Origin: Deinococcales bacterium
GTDB lineage: Bacteria > Deinococcota > Deinococci > Deinococcales > Deinococcaceae
Direction: 5' to 3'
Length of the DNA: 6,662 nucleotides
Assembly: GCA_014378225.1 (NCBI GenBank)
Contig: JACMOA010000120.1
Location: 1 to 6,662 of the forward strand
Within the stretch, counting starts at the first letter, position 1. Every line of letters begins with the position of its first letter. The notes beneath the pieces were generated by a model that was not told the DNA's origin, made no database searches, and saw only the letters and a program-made list of their open reading frames with translations. Positions 1 through 5,555 of the stretch are shown here, one piece after another. The position numbers were made by a program, and so were the translations under genes.

Positions 1-668
1 ATTTCTTCGATGTTGGCGGCTACATCCTTTTCACTCTGGCTGTGTCCGGGGCGCTCTGCGGTAGTGCTGTCCGAAATCAGCAGTATCGCGCCCTCGTCGC
101 CAATGTCGGTCAGGCGCTCGAGCTGGCTGAGTTTGCCGTCTGTGGGAAAGGGGTCCAATTTGAAATCTCCGGTATGCACGATGTTGCCCACCGGAGTGCG
201 AATAATCATGCCGGAGTTGTCCGGGATGGAGTGGGTCATGCGGACCAAATCTACCGTGAAATGCTTGCCAATCTGCACTCGAGCGTCGGATTCTACCGGT
301 CTGAGGTCCAGGTCGCCGTCTCGGAGGCCAAATTCGTAAAGTTTCTCTCGTACCAGTCCCAGCGTGAGGCCCGCGCCGTAAATCGGCACTTTGGGCAGAC
401 GCGGCACAATGTACGGCATGGACCCGATGTGGTCCTCGTGGCCGTGGGTCAGCACCCAACCCTTGATGAGTGCGGCGTTTTGCTGCAAATACTCGATGCG
501 GGGAATGATAAGGTCCACGCCCATCATGGTGGAATCCGGGAAGGCGAGGCCGCCGTCTACCAGCAAAATCTCGTCTTCATAGCGGTAAGCGAACATATTC
601 TTGCCGATTTCGCCCATACCGCCCAGCGGAATTACTTCTACATAGTCCTGTGCCGTGTCCTGTGCCAT
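1..668 (-). CDS. rnj: Ribonuclease J, N-terminal part (cut by window edge)
   Basis: Read on the minus strand from ATG at 668, 222 codons run off the left edge without a stop. The translation begins MAQDTAQDYVEVIPLGGMGE and is a metallo-beta-lactamase/beta-CASP ribonuclease. Visible motifs are LGGMGEIGKN (15-24), the zinc-binding HGHEDH (75-80), HSIPDN (146-151), HTGDFK (165-170) and SDST (199-202). RNase J is a cytoplasmic 5'-3' exo- and endoribonuclease of RNA turnover and rRNA maturation. Family members are about 550 residues, so about 60% of the protein lies outside, including the beta-CASP and C-terminal domains. A GAGGAG Shine-Dalgarno sequence (complement of 673-678) lies 4 nt before the ATG and fixes the start. 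It is transcribed divergently from the PhzF-like gene. Identification is firm at family level; RNase J is preferred over a generic beta-lactamase-fold protein because of the N-terminal LGGMGEIGKN. Confidence 0.95.
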   Translation of the reverse strand, partial: MAQDTAQDYVEVIPLGGMGEIGKNMFAYRYEDEILLVDGGLAFPDSTMMGVDLIIPRIEYLQQNAALIKGWVLTHGHEDHIGSMPYIVPRLPKVPIYGAGLTLGLVREKLYEFGLRDGDLDLRPVESDARVQIGKHFTVDLVRMTHSIPDNSGMIIRTPVGNIVHTGDFKLDPFPTDGKLSQLERLTDIGDEGAILLISDSTTAERPGHSQSEKDVAANIEE

Positions 669-732
669 CTCACTCCTCGAGCGCGGACCCATCCATTTTA
701 AGCCCACGCGTTCCCTCGAGCGCGTCGGGGAA

Positions 733-738
733 ATTCTA
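733..738 (-). promoter_or_regulatory. Possible -10 box for rnj
   Basis: On the minus strand the sequence reads TAGAAT, a good -10 hexamer identical to the one in front of yefM. It would start transcription near 726 and give a 5' leader of about 58 nt before the rnj ATG. I see no convincing -35 hexamer about 17 bp upstream. A short inverted repeat, GACCC (748-752) and GGGTC (758-762), lies just upstream and could be a binding site. This is a weak call based on the -10 only. Confidence 0.3.
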
Positions 739-960
739 GATTGTTAAGACCCAAATGGGGTCACTGCATCATCAATAGGGTTTACCAAAAAAGGCTGATT
801 CACTCGAGCAGAAATCCCAAATGTACGGCCCACCCAGCGTGAGAACGGAAGTCCTCGAGCGCGTCTGCACAGAGCATAGCAGCTTTTTATGAACACGGGG
901 GATTTGGGAGGAAATGGGCCGGGTGTCCTAAAGTCCTGGGGATGCTGTTGTCAATCCAAA

Positions 961-1017
961 GCAAACGTCAAACGCTGAACGCCAAAAACAGGTCGGCGTT
1001 TGACGTTCAGCGTTTGC
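961..1017. repeat. Intergenic hairpin with heptad-built arms and alternative pairings
   Basis: The left arm contains AACGTCAAACGC (964-975) running into CAAACGCTGAACG (969-981). The right arm carries the reverse complements GCGTTTGACGTT (996-1007) and CGTTCAGCGTTTG (1004-1016). The blocks have the same order on both sides, not the mirrored order of a simple palindrome, so the two stems (12 and 13 bp) exclude each other. GCAAACG (961-967) can also close on CGTTTGC (1011-1017). The arms break into 7-bp modules such as CGTCAAA and CGCTGAA. No T-run follows, so it is not an ordinary terminator for either strand. The function is unknown; it may be an intergenic repeat element like the one at 5556-5624. 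Confidence 0.75.
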
Positions 1018-1111
1018 GGTTTAGAGTCCAAGCTTTGTAAAGTGAAATTCAACTTCCCTCAAAAGCACTTACCTGTCTCGACTAATTTTCTTCGCAAAGG
1101 TCAGGGTCTGG

Positions 1112-1117
1112 AATACT
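1112..1117 (+). promoter_or_regulatory. Possible -10 box for a leaderless PhzF-like mRNA
   Basis: AATACT lies 8 nt before the ATG at 1126, so transcription from it would begin at or within a nucleotide or two of the start codon. This fits the absence of a Shine-Dalgarno sequence before this gene and mirrors the arrangement in front of yefM. No good -35 hexamer is visible at about 17 bp upstream, so this is a tentative call. Confidence 0.3.
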
Positions 1118-1125
1118 GAAAGTCT

Positions 1126-1959
1126 ATGCTCGAGATGTTACCCACCGTTTACACCACTTTCCTCGAGCGGGCCGCTCCGCACGGGGGAAAGCGCATTGCG
1201 ATTTTTGAGGACGCTCGAGGGCTGAGCAGCACCGAGATGCAAAATTTGGCCCGCTCGAGCGGCGCACCTCTGACGGTTTTCGTGACTAAGAACACAGGTT
1301 TTGCGCTTGGGTTGCGTTGTTTTACCCCGGACAAAGAAAAGGGCGAAAGCGATTCTGGCGCGTTGGCTGCGCTTCACCATTTGCTCGAGCGTTGCGAATG
1401 CGCTGAAGAAGTCGCGCTCGAAATGGGCAATGAAAAGATGCAAGCGCGGTTTGAGGACCAATGGTGGCTCGAGCAGGGAACTTCACAATTTACCCGTGTG
1501 AACCCCTCCCCCCTGTTCGCCCAAGCTCTAAACCTCGAGCCAGAAGACCTCCACCCCACCTTACCCTTCGCCACCGTTTCCACCTCGAGACCCAAACTGA
1601 TTATTCCGCTCTCGAGCGTGGAAGTTCTGGACCGGATTCGGCCCGATTACACCGCACTTCTCAAACTCAATGAACACACCCACTCGAGCGGAATCATCGC
1701 TCTGACCTTAGAAGGCTCGAGGAACGGGACCAATGCGGAAATGCGTTTTTTTATGCCTCGAGTGCAAAAAGAAGACAACGCGGGAGCGAATACGGCGGCG
1801 TGTGCAGCGGCCTATTTACGGGAAACAGGTTTGCTCGAGCAGGGTGTGTGGAGTGGACCTGTGCTCGAGCTGGGACAGGGTTACGCTTCGGGAAAACCCT
1901 CGAGAGTGTTTGTGGACGCTCGAGGGAGAATTTTGTGGGTGGGTGGACTTGTCCAGTAA
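1126..1959 (+). CDS. PhzF-fold (isomerase/epimerase-like) protein with degenerate active site
   Basis: This 277-aa protein has the two-lobed layout and usual length (about 260-300 aa) of the PhzF family, related in fold to diaminopimelate epimerase. Family landmarks are TEMQNLA (36-42), TVFVT (50-54), LRCFTP (63-68), MRFFMP (206-211), EDNAGANTAACAAAYL (216-231), GYASGKPSRVFVD (252-264) and WVGG (271-274). At the place of the catalytic Glu in the usual SETxF motif it has Leu49 (PLTVF). The usual CGHAT motif, which carries the His, is replaced by ESDSGAL (74-80). The Asp of the C-terminal ED motif is kept (Asp217). It may therefore be non-catalytic or use another chemistry; the substrate is unknown. 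No Shine-Dalgarno sequence precedes ATG 1126; ATG 1135 is an alternative start. It carries 16 CTCGAG copies, the densest in the window. A role linked to the lysine genes is not shown. Confidence 0.8.
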   Translation: MLEMLPTVYTTFLERAAPHGGKRIAIFEDARGLSSTEMQNLARSSGAPLTVFVTKNTGFALGLRCFTPDKEKGESDSGALAALHHLLERCECAEEVALEMGNEKMQARFEDQWWLEQGTSQFTRVNPSPLFAQALNLEPEDLHPTLPFATVSTSRPKLIIPLSSVEVLDRIRPDYTALLKLNEHTHSSGIIALTLEGSRNGTNAEMRFFMPRVQKEDNAGANTAACAAAYLRETGLLEQGVWSGPVLELGQGYASGKPSRVFVDARGRILWVGGLVQ

Positions 1960-1983
1960 GTCTGTACAAGATAGAATAGGGTT
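1948..1983 (+). promoter_or_regulatory. yefM-yoeB promoter with TGTACA operator-like core
   Basis: TTGTCC (1949-1954) and TAGAAT (1972-1977) are separated by exactly 17 bp, a strong match to a housekeeping sigma factor promoter. The predicted transcription start falls about 7 nt after the -10, on the GTG start codon at 1984, so the mRNA should be leaderless; no Shine-Dalgarno sequence is present. TGTACA (1963-1968) lies in the spacer. The same hexamer is the core of the operator bound by E. coli YefM, so repression by the antitoxin or the toxin-antitoxin complex is expected. CTTGT (1948-1952) and ACAAG (1966-1970) form an inverted repeat around the spacer. The -35 overlaps the last codons of the PhzF-like gene. 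Confidence 0.65.
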
Positions 1984-2343
1984 GTGCCAATTTACACTAC
2001 CTACAGTCAAGCTCGAGAGTCGTTAGCCTCGCTCATGGATAAGGTTATCGAAGATTCCGAAACCGTGATTATCTCGAGGCGTGGAAAGCCAGATGTGGCC
2101 CTGATTGACGCCGCCGAACTCTCGAGTATGCAAGAAACCGCTTATTTGATGCGCTCTCCTGCCAACGCACGCCGTTTACTAGGGGCATTGTTTGAGTCGC
2201 TGAACGGGGGTGGCGTGGTGATGACCTTTGAGGAACTTCAGCAAGAAGTTGGCCTGCTCGAGCCACATCCTCAGAAACCTTCAACTCCCAAATCTCGGAC
2301 CCGAAAGACTTCTGAGCTACAAAGCCCAGAGTTGGCAAGATAA
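1984..2343 (+). CDS. yefM: Antitoxin of the Phd/YefM family, with C-terminal extension
   Basis: The 119-aa product begins MPIYTTYSQARESLASLMDK, the typical YefM DNA-binding N-terminus. It continues with VIISRRGKPDVALI (28-41) and ETAYLMRSPANARRLL (51-66), nearly the same as E. coli YefM at this place. YefM-type antitoxins bind their own promoter through the N-terminal dimer and neutralise the YoeB toxin through the flexible C-terminus. The product is about 35 residues longer than E. coli YefM. The extra tail after residue 85 is rich in Pro, Ser, Thr, Lys and Arg (about 94-112) and looks disordered. The start is GTG 1984, chosen because the N-terminus aligns with the family and the promoter puts the transcript start there. 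The yoeB GTG follows 3 nt after the stop. Four CTCGAG copies lie within the gene. Confidence 0.92.
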   Translation: MPIYTTYSQARESLASLMDKVIEDSETVIISRRGKPDVALIDAAELSSMQETAYLMRSPANARRLLGALFESLNGGGVVMTFEELQQEVGLLEPHPQKPSTPKSRTRKTSELQSPELAR

Positions 2344-2346
2344 GCT

Positions 2347-2610
2347 GTGCGTCAGGCTATTTTGATGGTGCAGTTCAGAGAAGACCTAACCCACTGGGTA
2401 GACGTGGACCGCCGGACGGCCCTGAAAGTTCTTAAACTGGTAGAAGCCATTCTACGCGACCCATTTGAGGGTGAGGGGAAGCCCGAACCACTCAAGTATC
2501 TTCTCCCAGACACCTGGAGTCGCCGTATCACCCTCGAGCACCACCTAGTTTACCGTATTCTCGAGGGCCAAATTCACTTTCTATCCGCCCGCTATCATTA
2601 CGAAGGATAA
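2347..2610 (+). CDS. yoeB: YoeB-family mRNA interferase toxin
   Basis: The 87-aa product matches YoeB over its whole length: DPFEGEGKPEPLKYLL (38-53), WSRRITLEHHLVY (57-69) and the C-terminal ARYHYEG (81-87). YoeB is a RelE-fold endoribonuclease that cuts mRNA in the ribosomal A site and is held inactive by YefM. Catalytic Glu46 and His83 of E. coli YoeB correspond to Glu47 and His84 here, and the terminal Tyr is kept as Tyr85. The catalytic Arg65 position is His66, because EHRLVY reads EHHLVY. The toxin may be weakened or use His instead. The start is GTG 2347, 3 nt after the antitoxin stop; it gives the N-terminal length seen in E. coli, whereas ATG 2365 would cut off the first strand. Translation is probably coupled to yefM. 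lysT starts 7 nt after the stop. Confidence 0.92.
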   Translation: MRQAILMVQFREDLTHWVDVDRRTALKVLKLVEAILRDPFEGEGKPEPLKYLLPDTWSRRITLEHHLVYRILEGQIHFLSARYHYEG

Positions 2611-2617
2611 CGTTTAA

Positions 2618-3853
2618 ATGACCTCACCCCAAACGATGGCTGAAAAAATCCTTTCTCAGAAAGGCAACAAACCCGTGTACGCCGGAGACCTCGTGGTAGT
2701 AGAGGTGGACGAGGTGATGATTGTGGACTCCATCGCTGAATCCGTGTTTCAGGTGCTAGAAAAAGAACTCGAGACCACGCCCAAATACCCCGAGCGGGTC
2801 AGCATTGTGATTGACCATGTAGCCCCCGCCTCGAGCGTGAATGTGGCTAAAAGTCATCAGATTGCTCGAGCATACGCCGCCAAGACCGGGGTCAAGTTTT
2901 TTGACGTAGGGCGTGGTATTTGTCATCAGGTGTTGATGGAGGAAGGACTGGCTTTTCCCGGCGCGATTGTGCTGGGTTCGGATAGTCACAGCACCACTTA
3001 CGGCGCGGTGGCAGCGTTTGGCACCGGAATGGGCGCTACAGACATCGCCATTGCCGCTGCCAGCGGTAAAACCTGGCTACGGGTTCCAGAAAGTGTAAAG
3101 GTCACGCTCAAAGGCGAACTCCCCGCCGGAACTTCGGCTAAAGACGTGGCCCTCGAGATGATTAGAATCCTTACTGCAGACGGCGCAACTTACATGAGCG
3201 TGGAAATTCACGCCGGGGACAGGTTCACGCGGGGCGAGCGCATGACTCTAGCTAACCTGTGCGTGGAGGCGGGCGCAAAGGTTGGGCTGGTGGTTCCAGG
3301 TGGCGAAATCCTCGAGCAGTACGCCGTTCCCGATTGGGTTTACCCAGATGCGGGTGCAAAGTACGTGCGTGAGGTGAGCATCAACCTCTCGAGCTTGACC
3401 CCACGCATGAGCATTCCCAGTTACGTGGACAACGTGGAAGAGGTCTCGAGTTTACGCGGAATTCGGGTGGACCAAGTGTTTATTGGCACCTGCACCAATG
3501 GGCGGCTCGAGGATTTACACGCTGCTGCCGCCGTGCTGCGTGGGCGCAAGGTGGCAGCCCACACAAGGCTGCTCATCATTCCCGCCTCGAGTCAGGTGCT
3601 CGAGGACGCAATGAAAGATGGAACCCTGCTCGAGCTGATTCAGGCTGGAGGGACGCTGGGAACGCCGGGGTGTGGACCGTGCATGGGGCGGCATCAGGGC
3701 GTGTTGGCTCCCGGCGAGGTGTGCGTGAGCACGAGTAACCGCAACTTTATTGGGCGCATGGGCGATAAAGACGCTCAGATTTACCTCTCGAGTCCAGCAG
3801 TGGCCGCAGCCACGGCAGTGATGGGACATATTGCTTTGCCGAGTGACCTGTGA
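2618..3853 (+). CDS. lysT: Homoaconitase large subunit
   Basis: The 411-aa protein belongs to the aconitase/isopropylmalate dehydratase large-subunit family. With LysU it converts homocitrate to homoisocitrate through homoaconitate in the AAA lysine pathway, in the cytoplasm. The three [4Fe-4S] ligands are Cys292 (GTCTNGR), Cys352 and Cys355 (GCGPCMGRHQG). Other signatures are DHVAPASS (66-73), GSDSHSTTYGA (120-130) and STSNRNFIGR (371-380). The length (about 410-420) fits the short LysT/archaeal-type group, not the roughly 465-aa bacterial LeuC. The neighbouring lysU, lysW and lysX support lysine, not leucine, although the enzyme could accept both substrates. GAAGGA (2602-2607), 10 nt before ATG, is a plausible Shine-Dalgarno sequence inside the yoeB end. 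There is no room for a separate leader, so read-through from the toxin-antitoxin promoter is likely. Confidence 0.92.
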   Translation: MTSPQTMAEKILSQKGNKPVYAGDLVVVEVDEVMIVDSIAESVFQVLEKELETTPKYPERVSIVIDHVAPASSVNVAKSHQIARAYAAKTGVKFFDVGRGICHQVLMEEGLAFPGAIVLGSDSHSTTYGAVAAFGTGMGATDIAIAAASGKTWLRVPESVKVTLKGELPAGTSAKDVALEMIRILTADGATYMSVEIHAGDRFTRGERMTLANLCVEAGAKVGLVVPGGEILEQYAVPDWVYPDAGAKYVREVSINLSSLTPRMSIPSYVDNVEEVSSLRGIRVDQVFIGTCTNGRLEDLHAAAAVLRGRKVAAHTRLLIIPASSQVLEDAMKDGTLLELIQAGGTLGTPGCGPCMGRHQGVLAPGEVCVSTSNRNFIGRMGDKDAQIYLSSPAVAAATAVMGHIALPSDL

Positions 3854-4359
3854 GTATAGAGAACGTAGAGAAGTATCAATTGCACTTTAAACTCGAGCAA
3901 AAAGAGATTACAGACGCGTATTTCTATATTTTCGTGAGAAGTCCTTTGAGTTGGATTGTACCTATCTTTATCCCCATTTTATTTTTTGTCATTACAGTTT
4001 CGGATACTTCGAGAAGTGTACGTTATTCAGCTCTTTTCGTAATTGTATCAATCGTGTTTATTCTTCTCGTTTTACTCCAAATCCTGATTACTTATATTTA
4101 CTTGAAAGATGTGGCGAGAAAGTATAACGGTGAGAGTGCGAGTCTTACAATTGAAGATTCTGCAATAGTCGTTACTTCTCTTTCATCACAGGGTGAGCTT
4201 AAGTGGACTGCATTCAAAAAAGTGAGACGCATTCCCAAGTACATCTTGATGGACACCACTTCGGGTGGCATGCTCCTGTTACCCAGAAGAGCCTTTCAAT
4301 CCTCGAGCGAGATGGATAATGCATTTCAGTTTTTGCAAACTCGCATTGATAAAACCTGA
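3850..4359 (+). CDS. YcxB-like two-helix membrane protein
   Basis: The 169-aa product has an N-terminal soluble segment (1-30) and two strongly hydrophobic helices at about 34-50 and 60-84. A C-terminal domain contains LTIEDSAIVV (99-108), GELKWTAFKKV (115-125) and MLLLPRRAFQSSSEMDNAFQFL (141-162). This layout (helix pair, then a Trp-centred strand and a PxRAF motif) matches YcxB-like proteins, whose function is unknown. The GTG start overlaps the lysT stop (GTGA), which suggests translational coupling; no clear Shine-Dalgarno sequence is visible. The DNA is much more AT-rich than lysT on one side and lysU on the other (a 60-bp sample at 3901-3960 is about 35% GC) and it holds only two CTCGAG copies. 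Recent acquisition is therefore possible. No link to lysine biosynthesis is known to me; it could be a passenger. Confidence 0.75.
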   Translation: MSIENVEKYQLHFKLEQKEITDAYFYIFVRSPLSWIVPIFIPILFFVITVSDTSRSVRYSALFVIVSIVFILLVLLQILITYIYLKDVARKYNGESASLTIEDSAIVVTSLSSQGELKWTAFKKVRRIPKYILMDTTSGGMLLLPRRAFQSSSEMDNAFQFLQTRIDKT

Positions 4360-4427
4360 TTTGCGTGTTTATCTCTTTTTTGCGCTCGGTCTTGAGCGAC
4401 CTGCATCAAACAAAAGGACACCCTAAC

Positions 4428-4940
4428 ATGGCTCGAGTGTGGAAATTTGGCAATTCAATCAATACCGACGACATCCTACCTGGCAAATACGCCCCGTTTA
4501 TGGTGGGTGAAGACATCTTTCACCGCTACGCTTTCGCGCACTTTCGCCCGGATTTTGCCCCCAACGTGAAGCCTGGGGACCTGCTGATTGGCGGTAAAAA
4601 CTGGGGTCTCGGCTCGAGCAGGGAGTACGCTCCAATGGCACTCAAACGCTTGCAGATTGGCGGAATTATCGCCGTGAGTTACGCCCGGATTCACTACCGC
4701 AACCTGCTCAATCTGGGCATTCCGGCTTTTGAAAGTGCAGCAGTGAGCGCACTCGAGGACGGTGAAGAAGTGCAGTTTGACCGCAACGCCGGAACGATTG
4801 TTCGTTCAAGTGGTGAACTCATCAGGCTTCCGCCACCGCCAGAATTCCTGCGTGAAGCCCTCGAGCACGGCAGTATTCTCGAGTTTTATAAAAAGTACCA
4901 GCGCTTTCCAGGCGAGCGCGAATCCGACCCAAGTGAATAG
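4428..4940 (+). CDS. lysU: Homoaconitase small subunit
   Basis: The 170-aa protein is the swivelling small subunit of the homoaconitase/isopropylmalate dehydratase family and partners LysT. It contains the family motifs NTDDILPGKY (12-21) and, at the substrate-recognition loop, NWGLGSSREYAP (58-69), where GSSRE includes the substrate-binding Ser and Arg. The length agrees with LysU/LeuD of the short type (about 160-170 aa). ATG 4428 is preferred because AAGGA (4414-4418) lies 9 nt upstream and the family begins near here with the sequence VWKFGxxINTDD. An in-frame GTG at 4365 would add 21 residues with no family counterpart. It follows the YcxB-like gene after a 68-nt gap and is followed 15 nt later by the tandem zinc-ribbon gene. 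It has five CTCGAG copies. Confidence 0.92.
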   Translation: MARVWKFGNSINTDDILPGKYAPFMVGEDIFHRYAFAHFRPDFAPNVKPGDLLIGGKNWGLGSSREYAPMALKRLQIGGIIAVSYARIHYRNLLNLGIPAFESAAVSALEDGEEVQFDRNAGTIVRSSGELIRLPPPPEFLREALEHGSILEFYKKYQRFPGERESDPSE

Positions 4941-4955
4941 CTTTAAACTGGTCGC

Positions 4956-5252
4956 GTGAAGAATCAGAACCTGTATATGCCCTGCCCCGTGTGTGGCGAA
5001 GAATTTGAATTCACGCCCCAGGACCTGCTCGAGCTGCATGAGGGCGACATTATCGGCTGTGACTCCTGTGACACTGAACTCGAGGTGATAGGTCAGGGTG
5101 AAACGCTCGAGTTGACCCCGCTCGAGTATTTTACGCTGTGTCCGCGCTGTGAAACCGATTTTGAGCTTTCCGAAGAGGTATTGCTCAAGGGCGGAACGGT
5201 AGAATGCCCCCATTGCTATTACAAATTTGAACCAGATTGGCAAGAAGACTAG
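4956..5252 (+). CDS. Tandem LysW-like zinc-ribbon protein
   Basis: The 98-aa acidic protein has two LysW-like zinc ribbons in a row. The first has CPVC (10-13) and CDSC (35-38), followed by ELEVIG (41-46), as in LysW (ELEVTG). The second has CPRC (62-65) and CPHC (84-87), and the protein ends PDWQED. That ending recalls the LysW tail EDWGE, but the last residue is Asp, not the Glu that carries the amino-group substrate. All eight Cys are present, so two zinc ions are likely bound. The gene lies between lysU and lysW and shares their high GC and CTCGAG content (four copies). It is probably a LysW duplicate with a changed role, for example a binding partner of LysX or the homoaconitase; this is inference. 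Start: GTG 4956 gives the longest frame, but ATG 4977 (MPCPVCG) fits LysW-type N-termini as well. Neither has a good Shine-Dalgarno sequence. Confidence 0.82.
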   Translation: MKNQNLYMPCPVCGEEFEFTPQDLLELHEGDIIGCDSCDTELEVIGQGETLELTPLEYFTLCPRCETDFELSEEVLLKGGTVECPHCYYKFEPDWQED

Positions 5253-5270
5253 GCAAACGCTAGCTTTTTT
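5245..5270 (+). terminator. Weak possible terminator after the tandem zinc-ribbon gene
   Basis: CTAG (5249-5252, overlapping the stop codon) can pair with CTAG (5260-5263) around a 7-nt loop. A few more pairs form beyond one mismatch, and TTTTTT follows at 5265-5270. The T-run is good but the stem is short, so termination would be partial at best. If it works, it would separate lysT-lysU from lysW-lysX. Confidence 0.25.
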
Positions 5271-5300
5271 CTCAAATTTAGTGTAATTTGTAATCCAGAG

Positions 5301-5336
5301 GCTCGAGCGGAGAACTTGAAAAAGCACGCTCGAGCG
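5301..5336. repeat. Inverted pair of CTCGAG-containing motifs upstream of lysW
   Basis: GCTCGAGCG (5301-5309) and CGCTCGAGC (5327-5335) are 9-bp reverse complements separated by 17 bp. The second copy, extended by one base, is itself the 10-bp palindrome CGCTCGAGCG. They lie in the 123-bp gap before lysW and could form a hairpin in DNA or mRNA. They may simply be two neighbouring members of the genome-wide CTCGAG family. Confidence 0.5.
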
Positions 5337-5375
5337 CAAGAAGGTAAGACCAAAAGTTAAGAAAGGAGAAATGAC

Positions 5376-5546
5376 ATGGACGTAAACTTTATTTGCCCCC
5401 AATGTGGCGCAACCACCACCCTGACCAACCCCGAACTGGGTGAACTGGTGGTCTGCGAAGACTGTGGAACCGAACTCGAGGTCACAGGACTGACCCCACC
5501 CACCTTGAGCGTGGCCCCTCAAGAAGACGAGGACTGGGGAGAGTAA
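5376..5546 (+). CDS. lysW: LysW amino-group carrier protein
   Basis: The 56-aa protein reads MDVNFICPQCGA at the N-terminus and ends QEDEDWGE. LysW is the small acidic carrier of the AAA lysine pathway. The side-chain carboxyl of its C-terminal Glu (here Glu56) is joined by LysX to the amino group of alpha-aminoadipate, which protects it during the following steps. The zinc ribbon uses CPQC (7-10) and CEDC (27-30), and the EDWGE tail is the hallmark of the family. AAGGAG (5363-5368), 7 nt before ATG, is the best Shine-Dalgarno sequence in the window, fitting a carrier needed in quantity. It contains one CTCGAG copy (the Leu-Glu of TELEV). lysX begins 87 nt downstream, after a hairpin with a T-run. 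Length and ending match Thermus and Deinococcus LysW. Confidence 0.95.
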   Translation: MDVNFICPQCGATTTLTNPELGELVVCEDCGTELEVTGLTPPTLSVAPQEDEDWGE

Positions 5547-5555
5547 AGAAACGTC

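Larger units (their letters stand above)
669..1125. other. 457-bp divergent intergenic region
   Basis: No credible gene is seen here. The region separates the divergent starts of rnj and the PhzF-like gene. It holds the rnj Shine-Dalgarno sequence, a candidate rnj -10 box, four CTCGAG copies and the heptad-built hairpin at 961-1017. Two of the CTCGAG copies share the 13-mer CCTCGAGCGCGTC (714-726 and 853-865), and a third (near 676) shares its first 11 bases. Near the right end, AATACT (1112-1117) is a possible -10 box for the PhzF-like gene. The remaining sequence shows no clear structure to my eye. Confidence 0.7.

Noticed and set aside
42..701. Long plus-strand open frame opposite rnj
   Set aside because: It is antisense to a clear RNase J coding region with conserved motifs; its translation resembles no family and it has no ribosome site.
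890..979. Short ORF of 29 codons starting at ATG 890
   Set aside because: No ribosome site, no recognisable product, and its end runs into the hairpin.
4383..4398. Small hairpin CGCTC/GAGCG before lysU as a terminator
   Set aside because: The stem has only 5 bp and the T-run lies upstream of it on the plus strand; on the minus strand an A-run follows. Neither direction gives a terminator.
4365..4427. Longer lysU start at GTG 4365
   Set aside because: It adds 21 residues without family match; ATG 4428 has a good Shine-Dalgarno sequence and the expected N-terminus.
4806..5522. Minus-strand open frame of 238 codons
   Set aside because: It runs antisense to lysU, the tandem zinc-ribbon gene and lysW, all with recognisable motifs; the translation is low in recognisable structure.
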